Shown here one piece after another: positions 12,582 through 26,452 of a DNA stretch of 39,229 nt (the first letter of the stretch is position 1; each line of letters opens with the position of its first letter). This DNA comes from Emiliania huxleyi CCMP1516 (Eukaryota; Haptophyta; Isochrysidales; Noelaerhabdaceae), in contig NW_005195149.1 in assembly GCF_000372725.1 (NCBI RefSeq), positions 395,559 to 434,787 on the forward strand. Reading direction: 5' to 3'. The position numbers and the translations under genes are program-made. Under the pieces are notes generated by a model. It saw only the letters and a program-made list of their open reading frames with translations, ran no database searches and was not told the origin of the DNA.

Positions 12582-12746
12582 CGGCACATTATGTGTTTTC
12601 TTCGTGGCGCCAAACCCCGTTCGTGCATGATTGCGCGCGCGTCGACATTGCTCTGTCGGATACCGTTTCTTCTTTCTGTCACGGACACGGTGGTGTCGTC
12701 GCGGTCGGTGCGCACCTCCACCCCTCCACACACTTGTCACTTCTCA

Positions 12747-12866
12747 CTTGGGCGAGGTGTGCGTCTCCTGCGCCGCACATGGGGAACGCATTTTTTCTTC
12801 TTTTGGCACAGTATATGAGCGGCGCCATTGATTCCCTCCACTTAGACTTGCGCCACGCGTCCTAAA
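12747..12866 (+). pseudogene. Truncated copy of the ankyrin gene's 5' end
   Basis: cttgggcgaggtgtgcgtc occurs both 70-90 bp upstream of the ankyrin ATG (10846) and here at 12747. Each copy is followed by a T-rich tract and then ATGAGCGGCGCC (10935 and 12816). The frame here ends after 16 codons. It lies immediately downstream of the intact gene, so it looks like the remnant of a tandem duplication. Confidence 0.6.
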
Positions 12867-12894
12867 ACCTCTAAAAAACCTTCCAGGCCCTAGC

Positions 12895-13896
12895 TCACCG
12901 TGCCCCATATATGCATCCGCCCGACCGACCAGGGCTCGCGCTCCGCATCCTTGCCTGTGAGCGGTACATCTCGCGCCGATTGATGCCGTTGTTCTCATAC
13001 GGGAAGCCGTGGTGGAGGACTTGCGTGTTGTCCCAGATGAGCAGGTCGCCGAGCTCCCACGTGTGGAAGTACGTGAACTCGGGCGTCTCTGTCGTGTGCG
13101 CCAGCAGTCTCGTCAGCAGCACCCTCCCGTCCTCAGCGCTCTCCATCCCCTCCACTTCCATTGCATGCGAGCCCAGGTAGAGGAGAGCGCCGCCGTCGAG
13201 CAGATGTGTCGAGAGCATGGGGTGGCTCACGTCGGGAAAGAGGGCAAGATCCTCCTCGGTCCCCTTGGCAAAGTCGGCGATGTTGCGCACCGACGCGCGG
13301 ATGGAGCAACGTGCTGCCTCCTCGAGCAACGAGGTGGACAGCGTGGCGCGCGCAGCGCGCAAGTCGGCGAATCCGGTCTGGCCGCCCGACGGCGGCAGCG
13401 CAGCGCTATAGAGCATGGACATGATGTTATGCAAAGGCGCCTGCCAGAATTGGCCATCCTGGTGCCAGTACGTCCCGAAGACGCCTGCAGGACTCTTCCA
13501 GCTCCCGTCCGCCCAAAAATTTGTGACGCGCTGGATCGCTGGTTGGTTTGGCTCTGGGTCTCGGCCCTCAAAGCTCGGCGGCAGGATGATCGTCTCGCCA
13601 AGCATGCCAGTGAATCTGACCTGTTCGGCGCGAGTGAGTTGCTGGCCTTTGATGACTATGATCCCGTGCGCACGAAGCGCGTCCAGTACCAGCCCCGCGC
13701 CCTCCTCGTCCAGCTCGCGCACGTCGCCAACGTCCACGACCGCTCCAAGCCGCTCTGAGCCACCACGCATCGATCCCTGCCGGTGAAGCGCGCACGGAAA
13801 TCGCGGTGGAAGCGCACCGAAAAACTCTGTCGTTCCCAAGCGCTCTGCAGACGACAGAGCGCGCGCAGCTCGTGCCGCTGCGAGGCGGCCGACCAT
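12895..13896 (-). CDS. TauD/TfdA-type Fe(II)/2-oxoglutarate dioxygenase
   Basis: 333 residues from the ATG at 13896. The family hydroxylates small molecules using Fe(II) and 2-oxoglutarate. The iron-binding HxD is visible in YWHQDGQF (H145, D147), the distal histidine in WDNTQVLHHG (H295 or H296), and the 2-oxoglutarate-binding arginine in NRREMYRSQ (R307/R308). Residues 70-105 (LDALRAHGIIVIKGQQLT) match the usual N-terminal fold. The first 40 residues are Ala/Arg-rich and could be an organelle leader; a second Met at 43 would remove them. Substrate cannot be told. No introns seen. Convergent with the ankyrin gene. Confidence 0.88.
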   Translation of the reverse strand: MVGRLAAARAARALSSAERLGTTEFFGALPPRFPCALHRQGSMRGGSERLGAVVDVGDVRELDEEGAGLVLDALRAHGIIVIKGQQLTRAEQVRFTGMLGETIILPPSFEGRDPEPNQPAIQRVTNFWADGSWKSPAGVFGTYWHQDGQFWQAPLHNIMSMLYSAALPPSGGQTGFADLRAARATLSTSLLEEAARCSIRASVRNIADFAKGTEEDLALFPDVSHPMLSTHLLDGGALLYLGSHAMEVEGMESAEDGRVLLTRLLAHTTETPEFTYFHTWELGDLLIWDNTQVLHHGFPYENNGINRREMYRSQARMRSASPGRSGGCIYGAR

Positions 13897-14009
13897 GGGG
13901 GGAGGGAGGAGAGGGCAACTGCGGGTCCACAAATTTTTTCCGAGCAATTTCGCGTTTTCTTTTATCTTTCTCGCTCCTTCTTTCGAAAACTTCGGCTCAT
14001 TTCTTTAGA

Positions 14010-14553
14010 GGAGACAAGCAGCCTAGGAGACAAGCAGCCTAGGAGACAAGCAGCCTAGGAGACAAGCAGCCTAGGAGACAAGCAGCCTAGGAGACAAGCA
14101 GCCTAGGAGACAAGCAGCCTAGGAGACAAGCAGCCTAGGAGACAAGCAGCCTAGGAGACAAGCAGCCTAGGAGACAAGCAGCCTAGGAGACAAGCAGCCT
14201 AGGAGACAAGCAGCCTAGGAGACAAGCAGCCTAGGAGACAAGCAGCCTAGGAGACAAGCAGCCTAGGAGACAAGCAGCCTAGGAGACAAGCAGCCTAGGA
14301 GACAAGCAGCCTAGGAGACAAGCAGCCTAGGAGACAAGCAGCCTAGGAGACAAGCAGCCTAGGAGACAAGCAGCCTAGGAGACAAGCAGCCTAGGAGACA
14401 AGCAGCCTAGGAGACAAGCAGCCTAGGAGACAAGCAGCCTAGGAGACAAGCAGCCTAGGAGACAAGCAGCCTAGGAGACAAGCAGCCTAGGAGACAAGCA
14501 GCCTAGGAGACAAGCAGCCTAGGAGACAAGCAGCCTAGGAGACAAGCAGCCTA
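14010..14553 (+). repeat. 16-bp satellite, 34 perfect copies
   Basis: Unit ggagacaagcagccta repeated head to tail over 544 bp with no variation seen. It begins about 110 bp upstream of the dioxygenase start. Diverged copies in the opposite orientation lie at 19541-19690. Confidence 0.97.
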
Positions 14554-14637
14554 GGAGACTTCATTCATCCTTAGGGGGGGGCATCACAGCCTAGGAGACA
14601 TCACAGCCTAGGAGACTTCATTCATCCTTAGGGGGGC
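14554..14637 (+). repeat. Degenerate higher-order repeat at the satellite edge
   Basis: ggagacttcattcatcctta followed by a G run occurs twice (14554 and 14611), separated by two copies of catcacagcctaggagac. It is a composite of the satellite unit and a different tail. Confidence 0.85.
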
Positions 14638-14639
14638 TT

Positions 14640-15735
14640 CTCTTCACAGGTGCCTTTTTGGGCCGCATAGGCCCCCATTAGGGCCCCTTTTTAGGATTCC
14701 TTCGGGCCAGATTCGACCCCAGGCCTTTGGGGATCCTTGCAGGCACCTTTCCCGCTCGGCTATTTGGCCCCACCCCCGCCCCACCGGCACATGCAGCGCC
14801 CAAAGTAGGCGTCGACGTTCCAAGTCTCCGCGTCCTCAACCAGCTCTGTGTTGAGTGCTGGAGGCGTCCCTGCAGGCACTGGTCTCGAACCGAGCCGGTA
14901 GCGCCTTCGTCCGGGCCCACGGCCGGCACGCCATCAAATTTGCTCGCCGATTCCTTCCGCGCGCTCGGCCGCCACCGCGGCGCCTCCGAGAGCGCCTTTT
15001 CGACACGCTGCAGCGGCGGGCCGCGGCACCTCGACACACCGCCTATCGCGCCGCCTCGAGGTGCTCCAATCGTGCACGCGGGTCGGCTCGGCACGGTGCG
15101 TGCGAATTATCGCATGTATTCGCACTCGCTGCGCCACGTATCTGCCTCTGACGGCCCGATACGCCACCCGAAGCGCCACCGGTCCACACACGCGGGGCTG
15201 CGCGACTCTCTCGCGGCCCACCGCCCTCCCACACGCCGTTCGACCTCCACACAGGCGCTTACTCGAGCCTCGCCGCGCCGGCGGTCCTGCGCGTCCAGAT
15301 CTCGGCTACCGACTCCCGCCACGCACCAGCTCTGCTCCTCTCCCGCGCGCGCCCGGCTGCTGGCATGGCGAGGCGAGTGAGGCTGGCGCTCTGCGACCGG
15401 TGGAGCGCCGCGCGGGCAGCGCACTAGCCTCGCACGCACCTCTCCACTGCCTCTGAATTTGTTTGTTCATCTCAGCTCAGTCCTCAGAGTGTTTGCGCGT
15501 CGCGTGCGTGCGTGGTCGATGTGGTCTGTGCCGCTTCCTTTGAGGTGTGTGTGGTTTGACCCAGTGTGTGTCACTAGACACTACACCTGTGCGTATACGT
15601 GTGCCAGTAAGGCCGACGCATCCGTATAATGTGGAGGCAGGTGCGGCTGCGCCGCAAGACCTCTCAGCCCGTCAGTTACAAACCCTCTGGGCGACCCTCG
15701 CCATCCCTCTCGCTTGTCCAGGGGATGTGCGGGGC
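14640..15735. other. Gene-poor stretch with possible minus-strand exon
   Basis: No firm gene. On the minus strand around 14842-14766 a frame reads ELVEDAETWNVDAYFG before a stop, and further upstream another frame reads FDGVPAVGPDEGATGS; these may be exons of one gene. The rest is GC-rich with no clear coding bias. The part just before 15736 may hold an intron or leader of the AP2 gene (cttgtccag acceptor-like). Confidence 0.3.
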
Positions 15736-17543
15736 ATGAGCCGCTGCCAACTGTGCGCTGCTAAGACTCCGCCGCGGTCTCGAGATCTCGTGCCTCTTGA
15801 CCCCGCGCTAGGCGGTCTTCTGCCGGAGTCGTTGCAGCCCTACGCCGACGAGAGGTGGCAAACGCTCACCGGCGGACCGTGCGTGCCTACGGGCCTGATC
15901 CACCTCGCAAAGTGCAAGAGGAGGGTGCTTAACGCGCAGGCCAAGGAGGCAGCACCAGAGGCGGAGGGCTTGCGACTGCACCTCTCGCACACCAGTAGCA
16001 CCGGGTACAGAGGAGTGTGGCGGCTCGCCTCTGGCCGATTTGTGGCGCACCGGGACCGTGCGCACCGGAGGACGATGCGCCCGGCGGACGGAAAGAAGGC
16101 GTCCATCGGCTACTTCGACACGGCAGTGGAGGCGGCGGTGGCGTATGCGCGGGCGGTCGGCGAGGCGGCGGCGGCGGCGGGCGAGGCGTCCGACTCGGAC
16201 GAGCGCGAGCCAGGCGGCGAAGCTGCGGCTGCCGAGAGCAGCGACGCGGGCGAGCCAGCCGAGCGCCAAGCGGCGGAGGTGGTGGCAGAGGCGGAGGGCT
16301 TGCGCTTGCACCTCTCCAGCAACAACAGCACCGGCTACAAGCGCGTGTCCAAGCAGGCCTCGGGCCGCTTCAAGGCGCAGCGCCAGGGGTATGTCACTAT
16401 CGGCACCTTCGACACGGCGGTGGAGGCGGCGGTGGCGTACGCGAAGGCGGCCGGCGAGTACCAGCCTCCTGCTCAACCTCCTCCGATAGTGGCGACAGAG
16501 GCGGAGGGCTTGCGTCTGCACCTCTCGAGCAGATGCAGCACCGGCTACTTAGGCGTGTTCGAGCACCGCTCCTCTGGCCGCTTCGAGGCGCGGCGCAGTG
16601 TGGACGGAAGGCAGGTCACCATCGGCTACTTCGGCTCGGCGGTGGCGGCGGCGGTGGCGTACGCGCGGGCGGTTGGTGAGGCGGCGGCGGCGACGGCAGG
16701 AGAGGCAGGGCCGTCGGCAGCGGCGGCAGGCGAGGCGTCCGACTCGGGCGAGGGCGAGCCAGGCGGCGCTGGCGGCGAGGCTGCAGCCGGCGAGAGCAGC
16801 AGCGAAGAGGAGGAGGAGGCTGCCTCGACGCCCCTCCGAGCTCCGAGCTGCAAGACGCTTGGCTGCAACCTCCGCCTCTGGCACGAGGGGCCTTGCAGCA
16901 CCGCCGTCACAGGCAAGCGGGCGCGAATTCTCACCGACAAGGCGCGGGAGGCGAAGCGAGGCAAGGGCGGCGGCGGGCGGCGCGGCGGCGGCGGAGGCGG
17001 CAGCAGCAGCGTGCTGCTATCACCCTCGAGCGACGGCGCGCCTTCGCCGCCCGACGCAGAGGCGCTGAGCGATAGCGACGAGGTGGAGGAGGTGGCGCCG
17101 CCGCGTCAAAGCTCCGCCGCCGCCGCTCCTTCGCTCGCAGGCGGCGACGTGCAAATCTCCGCCGCATCAGGCGCTCCCAAGCCATACCCGTCATGACTTC
17201 TGTCAGATGCACTCTCACCCTCCCTTGCTTGCGCCGCACAGGCCTGCTGCCCGAGCATTTGCCGCACCAGCGGGCGCTCTGCCCACTCCATCCCTTCCAT
17301 GCGGCCGAGAGGCCGGTCGCGGCGCCAATCGATGGCAACGAGGCGGTTTGCCCCAACTGCTATTGCTTCGCGTGCGACGCGCCCGTGTCCGCGTGCCGCC
17401 ACTGGCGGGGCGGCGAGCCTAGGGTGCCGGCGCACTGCAACGCGCACGCCGACAGCGCCGAGTGGCGCACGCATCGCTCCAACGCCAAGCGGCAGCGCAC
17501 GCGGGCGGCGCGGGCGGCGACGGACCCGCTCGGGCTGGGCTGA
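15736..17543 (+). CDS. Triple AP2-like-domain protein with C-terminal Cys-rich domain
   Basis: Exons 15736-17140 and 17242-17543 give 568 residues. Three AP2-like units begin near residues 76, 186 and 256. Each runs AEGLRLHLS..STGY..V..., SGRF.A.R, then I GYFDTAVEAAVAYA, the layout of AP2/ERF DNA-binding domains. Acidic Ser/Glu and Ala linkers separate them. A CKTLGCNLRLWHEGPC motif, a basic stretch and an acidic stretch follow. Exon 2 adds VCPNCYCFACDAPVSACRHW and a later HCNA (about 505-540), a probable zinc-binding unit. The two exons join in phase 1 across a 101-nt GC-AG intron; reading through it gives a stop at 17196 and loses the Cys domain. Probably a nuclear DNA-binding regulator (inference). 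The start is the first in-frame ATG and could be preceded by another exon. Confidence 0.8.
17141..17241 (+). other. GC-AG intron in the AP2 gene
   Basis: Donor ctcgcag|gcggcg, acceptor cgcacag|gcctgc. It is supported by phase 1 on both sides and by the conserved Cys-rich domain that follows in the new frame. Confidence 0.7.
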
Positions 17544-17920
17544 TACTATCATGTCTCTATCTTTGGGCAACACTGTGTGCATCTTAGCAGCGCTGACACG
17601 CCGCACCCTGGGGCCGTGCCCGCGGGCCGCGCAGTCAGTGCGGCGCTCAAAGTCAAACTCCAAAAACTCACCAAATATCCCTAGAGCATGTGGGGCGCGC
17701 GGGCTTTTTTTTATGTTCTCCCTTCTCACGTGTTGTTCAATTGCTCTCGTAGGTTGAGTCTGGCCCTTTCAGGGTTCACTCTACGATTTTCGTTGCGGCT
17801 CGTCGCTGTGCCGGGGATGGCGCAAATAGAAAAAGAAATCTGGCGCCGGCCAAGCGACTCACAGGACACAGCCCTCCAGCCGAGCAACTGTGTGCGAGAC
17901 ACCGGCCAGGGCTCTACGAC

Positions 17921-21781
<3,861 letters not shown>

Positions 21782-22033
21782 GTGAGCGTTGCGCGGTGGG
21801 GCCTCGCCAGCCTCGCAAGCGAGCGCGGTAAAATCTTGCCTTTTTTTGCGCCGGCACCTTTTGCGTTGGGTGTCAGTCACTGATCTGAGTTGTGAGGTGT
21901 GGTCCATGTAGTCATGGGATGGTCATGGGTCTCTCTCTCAACCCTCCCGTCCCACCTCTGCGGATCCCTCTCTAGCACCGGCGGCTGTGCTACTACAAAT
22001 GAAGCTACCAGCTAGCCTTCTGGGGCCCTACAG

Positions 22034-22460
22034 TCATATGCCTACGGCGTCTGGGTGGGGGTGGCCGCCGCCGTCTGTGCCGCCGCCGCCGCCGCCTGCG
22101 CCTGCGCCGCCATATGCGCTCCCCAGGCGGCCGCCGCCGCCGGCGTGATCACGCCGTAGGAGCGTGCAGGCAATCACGGGTGCTATTTTGTCGTACTCCT
22201 CTTCGGCGAGCGCCCCAAATCTAGACCCTTTCGCCTTTAAGGAGGCTGCCCTCGCTCGTCTCAGGAATGTGGCGGTGTCTTTTGAGTCCGGCGCCTCCCG
22301 TTGAACTCTTGCTGTCGCCCTCGCTGTGTGTTTATCGAGCTTCCGCATGAAGTGACGCGCCTCTTCCTTATTTCCAGCGCAGCTGCCGCTCAGTATGTGC
22401 GCCAACGACGCCTGTGGTGGCTCACTGTCTTCTTGTTTCCAGTCGTCCCAGTCTTTCAGT
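22034..22460 (-). CDS. Probable coding exon, hypothetical
   Basis: A frame open to a stop at 22034 contains KDWDDWKQEDSEPPQASLA, then a basic amphipathic stretch, then EEEYDKIAPVIACTLLRRD and a Gly-rich end. A pyrimidine-rich acceptor (tttatttatttag) precedes it near 22462. It may be the 3' part of the gene at 22614-23075 or a separate one. No family recognised. Confidence 0.45.
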
Positions 22461-22613
22461 GAGCTAAATAAATAAATAGAGCAGTCATCTCCAGGGAGAG
22501 ATGGGCGACGCACACGAACACAGAGGGACAGTGCGCACCCCGCCCCGCTCGCAGGGCGTGCATCACACAGGTGGACTGTGTGACTCCTCGGGTTTCTGGG
22601 ACTCAGAGGTGTG

Positions 22614-23075
22614 CTAGTCGCTATTCTCCGACAATTCCGACATATCTGACGGGCAGTTCGGGCTCGAGCGGTCGCGGTCGCGGCCAGCGCGTGAGGCCTG
22701 GCTAGGGTTGCCGGGCGAGAGCTCGACCCACGCGCCGGAGCGCGCGTGGTGCTTGAGCAGCCGGGCGGTCGCCGCAGCCACCTCGAAGGGTAGCTCGTCG
22801 AGCCACTCGCCGAATGTGCCCTCGTCCTGCGCCGCAGCGAGGAATTGCTCACCTAAGCCGTACGCGCGGCAGGCCCGGTAGAGCGCCTCGTTCTGGATCT
22901 CCTCCGGCGCCTCGGAGTCGTAGCCGCAAACGGAGGAGCCGGCAGAAGAGGCCCGCTTCGCAGGCGGCGCGTCAGGCGATGAGGAGCGCGAACGCCGCGG
23001 CGGCTCAGACACAATCTTGGGCCGTGAAAAATTCTTTGTTCTACGCGCCCCCTCCTTTACGACGAGCGCTCCCAT
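22614..23075 (-). CDS. Hypothetical protein
   Basis: 153 residues if started at the only in-frame ATG (23075). Basic/Ser-rich N-part (RPKIVSEPPRRSRSSSPD), then a compact region (about residues 60-115, EALYRACRAYGLGEQFLAAA and FEVAAATARLLKHHARS), then an Asp/Ser-rich end. Strong third-position GC. The ATG overlaps that of the ankyrin gene on the other strand. Function unknown. Confidence 0.5.
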   Translation of the reverse strand: MGALVVKEGARRTKNFSRPKIVSEPPRRSRSSSPDAPPAKRASSAGSSVCGYDSEAPEEIQNEALYRACRAYGLGEQFLAAAQDEGTFGEWLDELPFEVAAATARLLKHHARSGAWVELSPGNPSQASRAGRDRDRSSPNCPSDMSELSENSD

Positions 23076-25070
23076 GCCTGGCCGACCAAAATCTGGTTCG
23101 GCCGCCTCCCGGCGCGGACGCGCTTCAACGGCGGCACAGGCTGCGTCGCTCGCGCTGCCGAAAAAGATCCAAGCCGCGGCGGAGGACGGCAAGGCGGGCG
23201 TGGTGCAGACGTGGCTCGCCGGGGACGGGCGGGTTGACGCAACGTGCGTGCGCGGTGGTCTGAGTGGCTGTACGCTCCTGCTGATCGCCGCCGGACATGG
23301 TCACAAGCAGCTGGTCGAACTTCTGCTGAAGCTGGGCGCGAAGCTGGACGCGCAAACTTGCAGCGGCACTACGGCGCTGATGGCCGCCGCCGGCTCGGGC
23401 CACTGCAGATGGTCGAGAAGCTGCTGCGGCACGGGGCGGAGATCAACCAGCAGAACAGCGCTGGCCACACCGCGCTGATGTTCAACATTCAAGCTGCCGA
23501 CCAAGACCACGAGCGCGTGGTCGACTTGCTGATACGGCACGGCGCGGAGATCAACCTTCAAGCTGGCGACGGCCACACTGCGCTCACGAGCGCCGCCTAC
23601 TACGGCCGCCCTGCCGTCGTGCTCCAGTTGCTGCGGGCGGGCGCAGACATGGCGCTGCGCACTGCGGACGGCGAGACGGCGCTGCAGATCGCCAAGGAGA
23701 AGGGCCACACCGAGTGCGTCGCCGCCGTCAAGACGTATCTCGGCGAGGTGGCGGCGGAGAGGCGCGAGGCGGCGGCGGTCGAGGCGGGCGGCGCGGGGGC
23801 AGGCAGCGCTTCGGGCGGCAGCAGCGGGCCTGTTCCCGAGGAGATCGGCGAGGCGGGCGGCGCGGGGGCGGACGGCGATGCCGCCTCGGGCAAGGGGGCG
23901 GCGGCGGCACCAACTGCCGCGCCCTTCTCTGGCGGCGTGGAGAGCGGAACGGGCGAGGACGCCGTCCCCGAGGAGATCGTGGATGCGGCTGTGCAAGGCG
24001 ACGAGGCGGCGGTGCTGGCGTGGCTCGACGGCGGCGGGCGGGTCGATGCGACTTTCACTCGTAAGGGTGAGAGCTTTACGCTGCTGATGTACGCCGCCTT
24101 CTACGGCCACAAGCGGCTCGCCGTGGCGCTGCTGCAGCGTGGCGCTTCGATCAACCTGCAGAGCAACAAAGGCAGCACCGCGCTGATGTACGCCGCCTTC
24201 AGCGGCCACGAGCGGGTGGTCGAGCTGCTGGTGCGGGGCGGGGCGGAGATCGACCAGCAGGACAATGCCGGCTATACCGCGCTGATGTTCGCCGCTTTGT
24301 TCAAGGACCACCCCGCGGCCCTGCTCTGCCTGCTGCGGGCGGGCGCCGACACGGAGCTGCATATGGCGGCTGGCTGCACAGCGCTGCAGATTGCCAAGGG
24401 TCACGGCAGCGCCAAGTGCGTGCGCGCCTTTGGGGAGCATGCGGCGGCCGTGGCAGCGGCCGAGGCGGCGGCCGAGGCGGTGGCGAAGGAGGCGGCGTGG
24501 GCTGCGGAGGCGGCGGAGAGGGCGGCGGAGCGGGCGGCGGCGGAGGCGGAGGCGGCGCGGCATGCCGAGGAGCTGTTGGCGGAGGTCGAGGCGGAGAAGC
24601 GCGGCAAGGGCAAGAAGGGCAAGAAGAAGAAGAAGGCCGGCGGGAGCGGCGGCGCTGGGCCGTCGCAGGAGCCCGAGGCGGCGGCGGAGGGTGCAGAGGC
24701 GCCATCAGAGGGTGCCGAGGTGCTGTCGGAGGCAGCCGCAGCCGAGGCCGCAAAGAAGGAGGAGGCGAGATTGATCAGGCTTCTCGAAAGTTGTCACGAG
24801 GAGAGGATCCGGCTCGGCATCACGGCGGAGAGCCAGGCAGCGGCTTTAGCTGAGATGGTCGAGGCGGAGCGCTTGGCCGAGGAGGCGGAGGAAGAGGAGG
24901 AGGAGGCAGAGGCGGAGGAGGAGGAAGCCGCGGCCGAGGAGGAAGCCGCGGCCGCGGCACTTGCGGCAGCTGAGGCGGCGATGGCCGCCGCAAAGGCGAG
25001 GCGCGCGGCCGCTGCGAGGGCCAAGGCGGCCGCTGCAAGGAAGGCGGCGGACGCGGCCCAGCGCTCATAG
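23074..25070 (+). CDS. Ankyrin-repeat protein with Ala/Glu-rich C-terminus; apparent 1-nt frameshift
   Basis: Starts at the ATG at 23074. The first frame gives about 110 residues ending with an ankyrin repeat (CSGTTALMAAAGSGH), then leaves the ankyrin pattern at about 23403. From there the next frame continues it exactly (LQMVEKLLRHGAEINQQ) to the stop at 25070. The site reads gccactgcag where gccacctgcag would keep the frame, so one C appears lost (sequence error or real lesion). Two blocks of ankyrin repeats (about residues 35-215 and 310-440) are separated by an Ala/Gly linker. The tail has a Lys-rich patch (KRGKGKKGKKKKK) and a long Glu/Ala coiled coil. Partner-binding role inferred. Confidence 0.75.
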
Positions 25071-25330
25071 AGAGCCGCTGAGAGGAGGACATGACGCGCG
25101 CATCTGGCACCGCGCCCGTGAGCCGCACCAATTCGCTCTCACCTGGCATCAACCATGTCTGGACCGCGCGCGCCCCCCTAGCTAAGCCGCGGCGGTCTGT
25201 GTGACTTCTCTTTGACTGGGTTCCATTGAGCATTTTGGCGCTCGTTGGCTAGGGGTTTGAATCGATTTGTGGCGGCGTGTCCGATCCGCGGGCCGAGCGC
25301 AACGAAATAAACAGAACGTACTGAGCCCTG

Positions 25331-25562
25331 GTCTGACAGCCTGACAGCAAACCCCGGACAGCGCCTCGCTGACACCAGACAGTGGTCAGTGCCCGAGAGC
25401 GCCCGACAGCCTGACAGCGCTGACAGCACTTTCTCTGACAGTCTGACAGCACGTATCTGTAATCTGACAGCCTGACAGCAGAGTCTGACAGTCGAGCAGG
25501 TGCTCCGTCGCTGTCAGGCCCTAACATTGACAGCCTGACAGCTGCCCGACAGCCCGACAGCA
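25331..25562 (+). repeat. Cluster of TGACAG words
   Basis: Eleven TGACAG hexamers, mostly in the context [C/T]CTGACAGC, plus variants (cccgacag, ggacag, agacag), at irregular spacing over about 230 bp. It lies in the intergenic region after the ankyrin gene. Confidence 0.85.
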
Positions 25563-25594
25563 CATATAACAAAACTATTACATGCAAAAAGACA

Positions 25595-25693
25595 TGTGAG
25601 GTGTGGTCCATGTAGTCATGGGTGGGGCGGCTCGCCGGCGAGCGCGGTAAAACTGGGTTTATCTTTGCGCCAGCGACCTTTGCGTTGGGTGTC
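25595..25693 (+). repeat. Rearranged copy of the NEDD1-like gene's upstream region
   Basis: tgtgaggtgtggtccatgta+gtcatggg is identical (28 nt) to 21891-21918. The following block (gagcgcggtaaaa ... ttgcgttgggtgtc) matches 21819-21874. The two blocks are in the opposite order at the two sites. Confidence 0.85.
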
Positions 25694-25747
25694 TGGAGCG
25701 GCCGCACACTGCTCGGTACCCCCCCTGCACATCTAAAGCCATGGCCG

Positions 25748-25868
25748 ACCCCCCCCCCCAGCAGCAGCGCTCTGCTGCTGGGGCGGTCGGGACCCCCCCC
25801 CAGCAGCAACGCTCTGCTGCTGGGGGTCCCCCCCCCCCCCCCGCAGCAGCGCTCTGCCTGTGGGGGGT
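25748..25868 (+). repeat. Three poly-C / CAG-CTG hairpin units
   Basis: Poly-C runs each followed by cagcagcagcgctctgctgctg or a variant. Each unit can fold into a 7-8 bp CAGCAGC/GCTGCTG stem capped by gcgct. The third copy is degenerate. Confidence 0.8.
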
Positions 25869-26156
25869 GCTGGCATCTCTGTACAGACAGCAGCTTTTAT
25901 GGTCGACACCAAAATCAGTGGTCTCACCCCGGCGGGCCCTCCTACTGCCAACCGGGCTCGAAGGCGCGGTGAACACAACCGCCTCGAGCGTACGCTCAAA
26001 CACGAGCCGAGGGTGGAGGGGGCTCAAGGGGCACGGGAAACACCCAGAAAAAGATCGGCCACACACCGAGCTCAAGCTCTCTCACATCCACCTTCACGGA
26101 CCAAGCTCTCTCTATCTCTCTTCCGTCTCTCCCTCCCTCCCTCTCTCTTTTCCAGG

Positions 26157-26227
26157 TATGTAAGTATGTAGTAGAAAGATGAACAACAGTCAGGCTCGGA
26201 CTGGACACCAACGCGGTATGGGTGGAC
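26157..26227 (+). repeat. Dispersed ~70-bp repeat, copy 2
   Basis: gtatgtaagtatgtagtaga through caggctcggactggacacca to gggtggacgc, matching 5583-5652 with scattered substitutions. Confidence 0.85.
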
Positions 26228-26452
26228 GCGGGACAGATGATGACGACACGCACGAACGACACACAGACACAAACAAGCTCACAAGACATTTTCCACCCCC
26301 TCAGAAAAAGAAAACACGGCAACCAAGTCGGTCTTGACACTTCGCCGCCCCCCCCATTCGACCTCATCTGCCGCCCTGGCCTCCTGGCCTCCTCCGCCGT
26401 CGCCGCTGCCGACCCCGCCGCCTCCGCCGTCGTCGCCACACCCCACTGACAA

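Noticed and set aside
14860..14935. tRNA gene suggested by a perfect B-box-like ggttcgagacc (minus strand)
   Set aside because: No matching A box, acceptor stem or anticodon arm could be drawn around it.
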